DNA of 46,486 nt from Nocardiopsis chromatogenes YIM 90109 (lineage in GTDB: Bacteria; Actinomycetota; Actinomycetes; Streptosporangiales; Streptosporangiaceae). The notes below the pieces were generated by a model, which made no database searches, was not told where the DNA came from, and worked only from the letters and a program-made list of their open reading frames with translations. Each line of letters opens with the position of its first letter. Within the stretch, counting starts at the first letter, position 1. This document shows positions 39,554 through 46,486 of this stretch, piece by piece. The stretch is taken from positions 1 through 46,486 of the forward strand of contig NZ_ANBH01000058.1 in the NCBI RefSeq assembly GCF_000341185.1. The letters are read 5' to 3'. The translations under genes were made by a program, and so were the position numbers.

Positions 39554-40624
39554 ATGGCGCGGACACTGCGCGGGCTCGAAGAGGTCTCCGCCCGGGAGAT
39601 CGAGGAACGCGGCCTGGGCACCGTGGAGCGGCTGCGCCACCGCGAGGTCTGGTTCTCCTCCGAGGACCCCGGCCCGCGCGTGCTCGGCCTGCGCACCGTG
39701 GACGACGTGTTCCTGCTCGCCGCCACGCTGGACGGCATCGGCCACACCAAGGCCGAACTCGACCGCTTCGCCGCCCCCGCCCGCACCGCCCCCTGGCGCG
39801 ACCTGCTGAACCTGCGCGGCCGCTGCGGCGGCCCGTCCTCACCCACGCGGATCGACGTGGTCGCCTCCTTCCTCGGCAAGCGCAACTTCAACCGCTACGA
39901 CATCGAGGACGCCGTGGGCCGGGAGGCCTCCGACGTGCTGGGCCTGCCCTACCGCTCGCGGCGTGAGGGGCGCCCGCCCGAGGACGGCGAGCCCTTCCCG
40001 ATCCGGGTCACCCTCGAAGGCCCGGAGGCCGCACTGGCCGTCCGGCTCACCGGCCGACCGATGCACCGCCGGGCCTATAAGCGCGAGTCGGTGCCGGGCA
40101 CGCTGCACCCCCCGCTCGCCGCCGCGATGGCCCGGCTCGCCGGGGTGGGCGACCTCGCGCCCGGCGCGCGCGTGCTCGACCCGACCTGCGGCACCGGCAC
40201 CATCCTCATCGAGGCCCGGCACCTCGCTCCCGGGCTGCACCTGGTCGGCACGGACGCCGACCCGGACGCCCTCCGCGGAGCCGCGGCGAACTCGGCTGAC
40301 GCGGCGGAGGAGGACGCGCCGATCGCCTACGCGCTCGCGGACGCCGGGCGCCTGCCCCTCGCCGACGGGACCGTCGACCGTGTCGTGGGCAACCCTCCCT
40401 GGGGCCTGCAGGTGGAGCCGCACGGCTCCCTGGCCCGGCACCCCAAGCGGTACTTCGGGGAGGTCCAGCGGGTGCTCAGGCGCGACGGCGGCCGGGCCGT
40501 GCTGCTCCTGCACGACCCCGACACGCACCTGCCCCTCGCCGAGTCCGTCGGCCTGCGCGTCCGCGACTCCCTCACGGTCAGCCTGTTCGGCACCCACCCC
40601 TCAGTGGTGGCACTGGAGCGCTGA
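39554..40624 (+). CDS. THUMP-type RNA methyltransferase
   Basis: A 356-residue protein. Residues about 1-150 resemble a THUMP RNA-binding region, and the C-terminal half is a SAM methyltransferase with motif I DPTCGTGT and the catalytic NPPWG, as in TrmN/Trm11 family tRNA or rRNA guanine N2-methyltransferases. A TTG at 39539, closer to a GGGGAGGAAG box, is an alternative start. It likely modifies tRNA or rRNA. Confidence 0.85.
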   Translation: MARTLRGLEEVSAREIEERGLGTVERLRHREVWFSSEDPGPRVLGLRTVDDVFLLAATLDGIGHTKAELDRFAAPARTAPWRDLLNLRGRCGGPSSPTRIDVVASFLGKRNFNRYDIEDAVGREASDVLGLPYRSRREGRPPEDGEPFPIRVTLEGPEAALAVRLTGRPMHRRAYKRESVPGTLHPPLAAAMARLAGVGDLAPGARVLDPTCGTGTILIEARHLAPGLHLVGTDADPDALRGAAANSADAAEEDAPIAYALADAGRLPLADGTVDRVVGNPPWGLQVEPHGSLARHPKRYFGEVQRVLRRDGGRAVLLLHDPDTHLPLAESVGLRVRDSLTVSLFGTHPSVVALER

Positions 40625-40631
40625 ACCCCCA

Positions 40632-40682
40632 TTGCGCCCGCGCAGCGCCGGGGTTAGCATCACCGCAATCGAAGCGCTTCGA
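40632..40682 (+). promoter_or_regulatory. Promoter and LacI operator of the regulator gene
   Basis: TTGCGC (40632-40637) and TAGCAT (40655-40660) are 17 bp apart. The perfect 14-bp palindrome tcgaagcgcttcga (40669-40682) lies just downstream of the expected transcription start, where LacI binding would block transcription. A second copy lies before the transporter genes. Confidence 0.7.
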
Positions 40683-40732
40683 CACCGTCGAAGGGCGCCC
40701 GGAGAGCAGCCGCCCGCCGGGAGGTGAAGGGG

Positions 40733-41752
40733 GTGCCCGTGTCCATCGCCGACGTCGCCCGGCACGCCGGGGTCTCCCCCAGCACCGTCTCCTACGTCCT
40801 CAGCGGCAAGCGCTCCATCTCCGCCGACACCCGCCGCCGGGTCCTGGAGAGCATCCGGGTCCTGGGCTACCGTCCGCACGCCGGCGCCCGCGCGCTGGCC
40901 AGCAGCCGCTCCAACACCCTCGCCCTGGTCGTGCCGCTCCGCTCGGACGTGCACGTCCCCGTCGCGATGCGGTTCGCCGTGTCGGTGGTGACCCGCGCCC
41001 GCGACCACGACCACGACGTCCTCCTGCTCACCCAGGCCGAGGGCGCCGACGGGCTGCGCCGGGTCGCCGGGTCCTCCATGGCCGACGCGATCATCGTGAT
41101 GGACGTGGAGATCGACGACGCCCGCATCCCCGTGCTGCGCGAACTGGGCCTGCCCGCGGTGCTCATCGGGGTGCCCGCCGACACCGACGGCCTGGCCTGC
41201 GTCGACCTGGACTTCACCGAGGCCGGTCGGCTCTGCGTGCGGCACCTGGCCGGGCTGGGCCACCGGGACCTGGCCTTCGTCGGCGAGCCCCCGGCCGTCT
41301 ACGAGCGCCGCACCGGCTTCGCCGAGCGCACCCTGGCCGGGTTCCGGGAGGCCGCCCGCGCCCTGGGCGGCCCCGAGCCCGCGGTGCTGCCGTGCGAGCA
41401 GACCCGCGCCGCCGCCGAGCGGGCGGCCGCGGAGCTGCTGCGCGAGCACCCCGGCACGACCGGCCTCGTGGTGCAGAACGAGGCCGCCGCCGAGCCGCTG
41501 GTCGCCGCGGTGCGCGCGGCGGGCCTTTCGGTGCCCGGCGACCTGTCCGTGGTGGCCATCGGCGCCGACGACGTCGCCGCGTCCGCCACCCCCGCGCTCT
41601 CCTCGGTCGGCCTGCCCGCCGAGGAGCTGGCCGAACGCGCCGTCGAGCTGGCCGTCCGCGGCCTGGACGGCGGCACCCCCGCGGGCGTCACCCTGCTCCC
41701 GCCGACCCTCGTGGACCGCTCCAGCACCGCGCCGCCCCCGCGCCGCGCCTGA
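40733..41752 (+). CDS. LacI-family regulator
   Basis: A 339-residue LacI-family regulator: helix-turn-helix SIADVARHAGVSPSTVSYVL and hinge region RPHAGARALASSRSN, then a periplasmic-binding-like ligand domain. I place the start at the GTG at 40733, 8 bp after GGGAGG; GTGs at 40724 and 40739 are in the same frame. The palindrome in its own promoter and its copy before the binding-protein gene indicate that it represses itself and the sugar transporter until an inducer binds. Confidence 0.93.
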   Translation: MPVSIADVARHAGVSPSTVSYVLSGKRSISADTRRRVLESIRVLGYRPHAGARALASSRSNTLALVVPLRSDVHVPVAMRFAVSVVTRARDHDHDVLLLTQAEGADGLRRVAGSSMADAIIVMDVEIDDARIPVLRELGLPAVLIGVPADTDGLACVDLDFTEAGRLCVRHLAGLGHRDLAFVGEPPAVYERRTGFAERTLAGFREAARALGGPEPAVLPCEQTRAAAERAAAELLREHPGTTGLVVQNEAAAEPLVAAVRAAGLSVPGDLSVVAIGADDVAASATPALSSVGLPAEELAERAVELAVRGLDGGTPAGVTLLPPTLVDRSSTAPPPRRA

Positions 41753-41840
41753 CCCTCCCCGCCCCGAGCCACCGGCCCCGACACCCGTCTCCGCCCGCAC
41801 CGGCGCCCCGCGCCCTGAAGAGCGCGTCGCGCCAGTGCCA

Positions 41841-41854
41841 TCGAAGCGATTCGA
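41841..41854 (+). promoter_or_regulatory. LacI operator of the transporter operon
   Basis: tcgaagcgattcga is a one-mismatch copy of the palindrome in the LacI promoter, 16 bp before the binding-protein start. It places the transporter and glycosidase genes under the same regulator. Confidence 0.75.
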
Positions 41855-41869
41855 CCCCTGGAGGCCCAC

Positions 41870-43111
41870 GTGCCCCGTCCCGCACCCCCGACCACCGCCG
41901 CCGCCCGCACCGCGCGCCCCGCCTGCGCGCTGCTCGCCGCGGGCCTGCTCGCCACCGCCTGCTCCCCCTCCTCCGACGAGGGCGACGCCTCGGTCCTGAC
42001 CTCGCTGGACTACAACATCGCCGAGCCGCAGAACGCAGCCACCGCACAGATGCTGGAGGGCTGCGCCGAGCAGGCCGGCGTCACCGTCGAGCGCGAGGAG
42101 CTGCCGCGCGAGCAGCTCATGCCGCGCCTGCTGCAGGGCGCCTCCCAGCAGGACCTGCCGGACCTGATGCTCATCGACAACCCGGACCTGCCGCAGGTGG
42201 CCGCCACCGGGGCGCTGCTGCCGCTGGAGGAGGCGGGCGTGTCCACGGACGGCTTCTACCCCTCGGTGCTGGAGGCCGGGACCCACGACGGGACGCTGTA
42301 CGGCATCGCGGCCGGCGTCAACGGACTGGCGCTGTTCTACGACACCGGGAAACTGGACGAGGCCGGCGTCGAACCGCCGGAGACCTGGGACGACCTGCGG
42401 TCCGCCGCCGAGGAGCTGACCTCGGGCGACACCAACGGCCTGGCGTTCTCGGCCATCGGCCACGAAGAGGGCACCTGGACCTTCGAGCCGTTCTTCTGGT
42501 CCAACGGCGCCGAGCTCACACAGGTCGACTCCCCCGAGGCCGTGGAGGCCCTGGAGCTGTGGGCGGGCCTGGTCGAGGACGGCTCCGTCTCGCAGTCGGC
42601 CGTCAACTGGACCCAGGCCGACGTCAAGGACCAGTTCGTCGGCGGCAGGGCCGCGATGATGGTCAACGGCTCCTGGCAGCTCCCGGTCCTCGCCGAGGAG
42701 GACGTGGAGTACGGGGTGGTGCCGCTGCCCGTCCCCGAGGCCGGGGCCGAGCCCGCGCCCCCCATGGGCGGCGAGGTGTGGGCCGTGGCGCGCAACGGCG
42801 AGGAGCGCGAGGCCAAGGCCGTCGAGGTGCTGCAGTGCCTGGTCGAGGACGCGAACATGACCGAGTGGGCCGAGCTCAACGCCTACGTGCCGGGCAAGGA
42901 GGAGCTGGCCCGGACGCTCGCCGAGGAGGACCCCGGCATGGCGCCGTTCGTCGAGTCGGTTCCCAGCGCGCGCTCCCGCACGGCCGATCTGGGCGAGGAC
43001 TACCCGGAGGTGTCCTCGGCCCTGGCCGACGCGATCCAGTCCGTCCTCGCGGGCGACGCGGACCCTGAGGAGGCGCTCTCCCAGGCACAGGAGTCCGTCC
43101 CCGCGTCGTAG
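41870..43111 (+). CDS. Sugar ABC transporter substrate-binding lipoprotein
   Basis: A 413-residue extracellular solute-binding protein of family 1. The signal peptide ends in the lipobox LATAC (about 27-31), then the mature domain begins CSPSSDEGDASVL. Segments LPDLMLIDNPDLPQVAATG and GLALFYDTGKLDEAGVEPPETW are typical of oligosaccharide binders. It starts at a GTG with a GGAGG site 6 bp upstream. It is the first gene of the transport operon and should determine the sugar specificity. Confidence 0.93.
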   Translation: MPRPAPPTTAAARTARPACALLAAGLLATACSPSSDEGDASVLTSLDYNIAEPQNAATAQMLEGCAEQAGVTVEREELPREQLMPRLLQGASQQDLPDLMLIDNPDLPQVAATGALLPLEEAGVSTDGFYPSVLEAGTHDGTLYGIAAGVNGLALFYDTGKLDEAGVEPPETWDDLRSAAEELTSGDTNGLAFSAIGHEEGTWTFEPFFWSNGAELTQVDSPEAVEALELWAGLVEDGSVSQSAVNWTQADVKDQFVGGRAAMMVNGSWQLPVLAEEDVEYGVVPLPVPEAGAEPAPPMGGEVWAVARNGEEREAKAVEVLQCLVEDANMTEWAELNAYVPGKEELARTLAEEDPGMAPFVESVPSARSRTADLGEDYPEVSSALADAIQSVLAGDADPEEALSQAQESVPAS

Positions 43112-43123
43112 GGAGACCCACCG

Positions 43124-44047
43124 ATGCCGTCGCACCGGCTCAGAGGCGCCCTGTTCCTCGCGCCGCTCGCCCTGTACATCGCCGTCTTCTTCGGCTACCC
43201 GCTGGCCACCAACGTCGGGATGTCCTTCCGGGAGTACACCGCCGCGTCGTTCTACACCGGCGAGGCGCCCTTCACCGGCCTGGACAACTACGCCCGGCTG
43301 CTGGGGGACCCGCTCTTCACGAAGACCCTCGCCAACACCGTCCTGTTCACCGTCGGCTCGCTGGTCTTCCAGTTCGGCATCGGCCTGGCGCTGGCCGTGT
43401 TCTTCCAGCGCCGGTTCCCCCTCAACGGGGTGCTGCGCTCGCTGCTGCTGGTGCCCTGGCTGCTGCCGCTGGTGGTGTCCGGGACGGTGTGGCGCTGGAT
43501 CTACGACCAGGAGTACGGCGTGCTCAACCAGGCCCTGCTGGGGCTGGGCGGCGCCGTGGAGCGGCTGACCGGGTGGGCGCCCCTGGGGGGCGAGGGCATC
43601 GCCTGGCTCTCCAGCACCGACATGGCGCTGGCGTCGGTGACCATCGCGAACATCTGGGTCGGCATCCCGTTCAACATGGTCATCCTCTACGGGGGCCTGC
43701 AGAACATCCCCCGGCACCTGTACGAGGCCGCCGCGCTCGACGGCGCCGGGCCCTGGGAGCGCTTCCGGCACGTCACCTGGCCGCTGCTGCGCCCGGTCAC
43801 GGCGGTGGTGCTGATGCTCGGCCTCGTCTACACCCTCAAGGTCTTCGACGTGATCGTGGTGCTCACCAACGGCGGGCCCGCCAACGCCTCGCACACCCTG
43901 ACCACGTGGTCCTACCAGATCTCCTTCACCGACCTGGACTTCGGAGCGGGCGCCGCCGCGGGCAACGTCCTCATCCTCATCGCGCTCGCCTTCGCCCTGG
44001 TCTACCTGCGCTCGGGCCGCACCGCCGACGAAGGGGGAGCACGATGA
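43124..44047 (+). CDS. Sugar ABC transporter permease (MalF type)
   Basis: A 307-residue permease with about six membrane helices, starting LFLAPLALYIAVFFGYPLA. The cytoplasmic EAA loop reads EAAALDGAGPWERFRHVTWP, the docking site for the ATPase. It begins 12 bp after the binding-protein stop and its own stop overlaps the second permease start (ATGA). No ATPase gene is in the window; a shared MsiK-type ATPase elsewhere would complete it, as is common in actinomycetes. Confidence 0.94.
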   Translation: MPSHRLRGALFLAPLALYIAVFFGYPLATNVGMSFREYTAASFYTGEAPFTGLDNYARLLGDPLFTKTLANTVLFTVGSLVFQFGIGLALAVFFQRRFPLNGVLRSLLLVPWLLPLVVSGTVWRWIYDQEYGVLNQALLGLGGAVERLTGWAPLGGEGIAWLSSTDMALASVTIANIWVGIPFNMVILYGGLQNIPRHLYEAAALDGAGPWERFRHVTWPLLRPVTAVVLMLGLVYTLKVFDVIVVLTNGGPANASHTLTTWSYQISFTDLDFGAGAAAGNVLILIALAFALVYLRSGRTADEGGAR

Positions 44048-44871
44048 GGCCCACCCGGCCCACCCGGTCCGCGCGCACGACGGTGGCCGCGCTGCTGATC
44101 GTGGGCGTCCTGCTGTTCCCGCTGTACTGGATGGTGAACGCCTCGCTGCAGCCCTCCACCGCGCTGCTGGAGACACCGCCGCGCTGGCTCCCCCTGGGAG
44201 GCACGCTCGACGGCTACCGCGAGGCGCTCTCCGGGCAGGGCGGAGCGCTCCTGAACAGCACGGTCGTCGCCGTCGGCACGGTCCTGCTGACGCTGGCGGT
44301 GGCCGTCCCCGCCGCCTACGCGCTGAGCCGCTTCTCCCTGCCGGGAGGGCGCGCGATGCTCTTCGCACTGCTGCTGGTGCAGATGATCCCGGGCATCGTC
44401 ATGGCCAACTCGCTGTATGCGGTCATGAACACCGCCGGGATCCTCAACACCTATGCGGCGATGATCCTGGCCGACTCCACGCTGGCCGTCCCCTTCGCCG
44501 TCCTCATCCTGCGCGCCTTCATGGTGACCATCCCGCGCGCGCTGACCGAGGCGGCCGAGGTCGACGGCGCGAGCCCGCTGCGCGTGCTCGTCTCCGTCGT
44601 CCTTCCCGTGAGCCGGAACGCCGTCATCACCTCGGGGCTGTTCGCGTTCCTGTTCGCCTGGGCCGACTTCCTGTTCGCCGTCACCCTCAACCAGGACGAC
44701 GCGACTCAGCCGGTGACCGTCGCGATCTACCGGTTCATCGGCGCGCACACCGCCGACTGGAACGGGGTCATGGCCACCGGCGTGATCGCGTCCGTGCCCG
44801 CGGCGGTCCTGCTCGTCGTCGCCCAGCGCTATGTCGCCGCCGGGGTCACCGGCGGCGCCCTCAAGGACTGA
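44044..44871 (+). CDS. Sugar ABC transporter permease (MalG type)
   Basis: A 275-residue permease with six membrane helices, beginning VAALLIVGVLLFPLYWMV. The EAA loop is EAAEVDGASPLRVLVSVVLP. It overlaps the first permease gene (ATGA), so the two are made in equal amounts. Together with the binding protein it forms an importer for an oligosaccharide. The GH31 gene follows after 43 bp in the same direction. Confidence 0.94.
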   Translation: MRPTRPTRSARTTVAALLIVGVLLFPLYWMVNASLQPSTALLETPPRWLPLGGTLDGYREALSGQGGALLNSTVVAVGTVLLTLAVAVPAAYALSRFSLPGGRAMLFALLLVQMIPGIVMANSLYAVMNTAGILNTYAAMILADSTLAVPFAVLILRAFMVTIPRALTEAAEVDGASPLRVLVSVVLPVSRNAVITSGLFAFLFAWADFLFAVTLNQDDATQPVTVAIYRFIGAHTADWNGVMATGVIASVPAAVLLVVAQRYVAAGVTGGALKD

Positions 44872-44914
44872 CACCGCCTCACCCGCCTCATCCGCCTTAC
44901 GGAAAGGACAGCGC

Positions 44915-46486
44915 GTGTTCCACGAGATCGACGGGGGAATCGAATGGCGCGGCGGCCACCAGGTCGTCCGGGTCGAGGCCTGGGGCTCCGGCGCGGTCCG
45001 CGTGCGGGCCGGTCTGTACGGGCTGACCGACGGCCTGCCCGGAGCGCTGGGCCCGCGCCCGGACCACGACGCCAAGACGGTGGTGGCCGACGACCGCGCG
45101 GTGCTCTCCAACGGCGCGGTCACCGTCGAGGTGGGCGCGGACGGGATGCTGCGCTTCCTGCGCGGCGGGACGGCCGAGGAGCTGTTCGCCGAGGAGCGCG
45201 CGCACTTCTGGTGGCCCGGCCCGCGCGCGTTCACCTCCACCGGCAACGGCTACTACCGCATCGAGCAGCGGTTCCGCGCCTATGAGGGGGAGCGCCTCTA
45301 CGGCCTCGGGCAGCACACCCACGGCCTGTTCGACCAGAAGGGCGCCGTCGTCGACCTGGTGCAGCGCAATGCGGAGGTGACGATCCCGTTCCTGGTGTCC
45401 TCCCGGGGATACGGCGTGCTGTGGAACAACCCCGCCATCGGCCGGGTGGAGCTGGCCGAGACCGGAACCCGGTGGGTGGCCGACAGCGCGCGGCAGATCG
45501 ACTACTGGGTGACCGCAGGCCGCCCGGCCGACGTGCTCGCCCGCTACGCCGACGCCACCGGGCACGCGCCGGAGCTGCCCGAGTGGGCCTCCGGGTTCTG
45601 GCAGTGCAAGCTGCGCTACAAGACCCAGGAGGAGCTGCTGGAGGTCGCGCGCGAGTACAAGCGGCGCGGCGTGCCCCTGTCGGTGATCGTCTCGGACTTC
45701 TTCCACTGGAGCCACCTGGGCGATTGGCGGTTCGACCCCGAGGAGTGGCCCGACCCGGCGGCCATGGTGCGCGAGCTGCGGGAGATGGGCACCGAGCTGA
45801 TGGTGTCGGTGTGGCCGTCGGTCAGCCCGATCAGCGAGAACTACTCCGAGATGCTGGGCGCCGGGCATCTGGTGGCCACCGAGCAGGGGCCGCCGGTGCA
45901 CGCCGAGTGGGCGGAGAAGGGCGTCGACGGCCACGTGCAGGTGTCGTTCTACGACGCCACCAACCCCGAGGCCCGCCGGTACGTGTGGGAGAAGGTCCGC
46001 GACAACTACCACTCCCTGGGCATCCGCGTGTGGTGGCTGGACGCGTGCGAGCCGGAGATCAAGCCCGGCCACCCGCAGAACCTGCGCTACCACGCCGGTC
46101 CGGGCACCGAGGTCGGCAACATCTACCCGGCCGAGCACGCGCGCGGCTTCTACGAGGGCATGCTCGCCGAGGGCGAGACCGAGGTGGTCACCCTGTGCCG
46201 CTCGGCGTGGGCGGGCAGCCAGCGCTACGGTGCGGCCCTGTGGTCGGGCGACATCGCGGCGACCTTCCCCTCCCTGCGCGCGCAGATCCGCGCGGGCCTG
46301 AACACGGCGCTGTCCGGCATCCCCTGGTGGACCACGGACATCGGCGGCTTCCACGGCGGGGACCAGGACTCCCCCGAGTACCGGGAGCTGCTGGTCCGGT
46401 GGTTCCAGTACGGCGTGTTCTGCCCCCTGTTCCGCCTGCACGGCTTCCGCGAGCCGTTCGTCGACCGGCTGGACCCGGACATGTCC
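44915..46486 (+). CDS. GH31 glycosidase, alpha-xylosidase-like (partial)
   Basis: The frame runs from the GTG at 44915 off the end of the window, at least 524 residues, with no stop. It matches glycoside hydrolase family 31: the N-terminal beta domain (RLYGLGQHTHG), then the barrel segments FWQCKLRYKTQEELLEVARE, the nucleophile in WWLDACEPE (Asp about residue 376) and the acid/base in WSGDIAA (Asp about residue 446). W-L-D-x-x-E-P-E is more typical of alpha-xylosidases than alpha-glucosidases in this family. It should cleave the sugar imported by the upstream transporter. Confidence 0.9.
   Translation, partial: MFHEIDGGIEWRGGHQVVRVEAWGSGAVRVRAGLYGLTDGLPGALGPRPDHDAKTVVADDRAVLSNGAVTVEVGADGMLRFLRGGTAEELFAEERAHFWWPGPRAFTSTGNGYYRIEQRFRAYEGERLYGLGQHTHGLFDQKGAVVDLVQRNAEVTIPFLVSSRGYGVLWNNPAIGRVELAETGTRWVADSARQIDYWVTAGRPADVLARYADATGHAPELPEWASGFWQCKLRYKTQEELLEVAREYKRRGVPLSVIVSDFFHWSHLGDWRFDPEEWPDPAAMVRELREMGTELMVSVWPSVSPISENYSEMLGAGHLVATEQGPPVHAEWAEKGVDGHVQVSFYDATNPEARRYVWEKVRDNYHSLGIRVWWLDACEPEIKPGHPQNLRYHAGPGTEVGNIYPAEHARGFYEGMLAEGETEVVTLCRSAWAGSQRYGAALWSGDIAATFPSLRAQIRAGLNTALSGIPWWTTDIGGFHGGDQDSPEYRELLVRWFQYGVFCPLFRLHGFREPFVDRLDPDMS

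Noticed and set aside
40601-44368. A 1255-codon open frame on the minus strand
   Set aside because: It is the antisense of a methyltransferase, LacI, binding-protein and permease genes whose families are clear; very low-complexity His/Gly/Arg-rich translation typical of a GC-rich shadow.

Overview
The window is high-GC, carries many GTG and TTG starts, 4-base ATGA/GTGA gene overlaps and the XRE + DUF397 pair, so it is actinobacterial DNA. A Nocardiopsis-like relative is a reasonable guess from the overall style, but that is inference. Most of it is accessory. Housekeeping-like genes appear mainly after about 36.2 kb.

Layout. 1-1039 has no convincing gene but holds structured repeats: a duplicated hairpin element, 12-bp tandem repeats and a helically phased 11-bp repeat array. 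1040-6552 is a small cluster of unknown purpose: an APH-like kinase, an SMC/ABC-type ATPase, a radical SAM/SPASM enzyme with a Cys/Pro-rich tail, a sugar-phosphate-type nucleotidyltransferase, a NUDIX hydrolase, and a fusion of a sulfotransferase domain to a SUMF1-like domain. 6860-9553 is a divergent pair of units: a leftward operon of small proteins, including a 30-residue Cys4 peptide, against an XRE (Scr1/WhiJ type) and DUF397 pair closed by a strong terminator. 9762-13474 holds a PIMT-like methyltransferase coupled to a 42-residue Cys4 zinc-ribbon peptide, then two decayed genes (asparagine-synthase-like and DEDDh exonuclease) each broken by one in-frame stop, with an intact GNAT gene between. 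14.2-15.0 kb is a low-GC membrane protein gene, followed by a lipoprotein and a broken tRNA-Lys-like sequence.

16434-25894 is a complete type I-E CRISPR-Cas locus on the minus strand (cas3-cse1-cse2-cas7-cas5-cas6e-cas1-cas2) with a 4-repeat array directly downstream of cas2. 26194-35554 looks like a small actinomycete integrative element: pentapeptide protein, XRE/TPR regulator, small conserved proteins, CPBP protease, RepSA-like initiator, excisionase and tyrosine integrase, but no FtsK/Tra transfer gene. The integrase gene ends 30 bp before the degenerate last repeat of a second 6-repeat type I-E array (35584-35918), so the element sits between the cas operon and the second array.

36252-46486 is more ordinary: dienelactone hydrolase, TetR and nitroreductase around a shared operator; a PLDc_N membrane protein; a YjbR-like protein; a THUMP-type methyltransferase; and a sugar-uptake operon (LacI regulator, lipoprotein binding protein, two MalF/MalG-type permeases, GH31 glycosidase cut off by the window end). 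Two copies of a LacI palindrome mark this last operon as self-contained: the regulator probably controls itself and the transporter, which would import an oligosaccharide, perhaps an alpha-xyloside, for cleavage by the GH31 enzyme.
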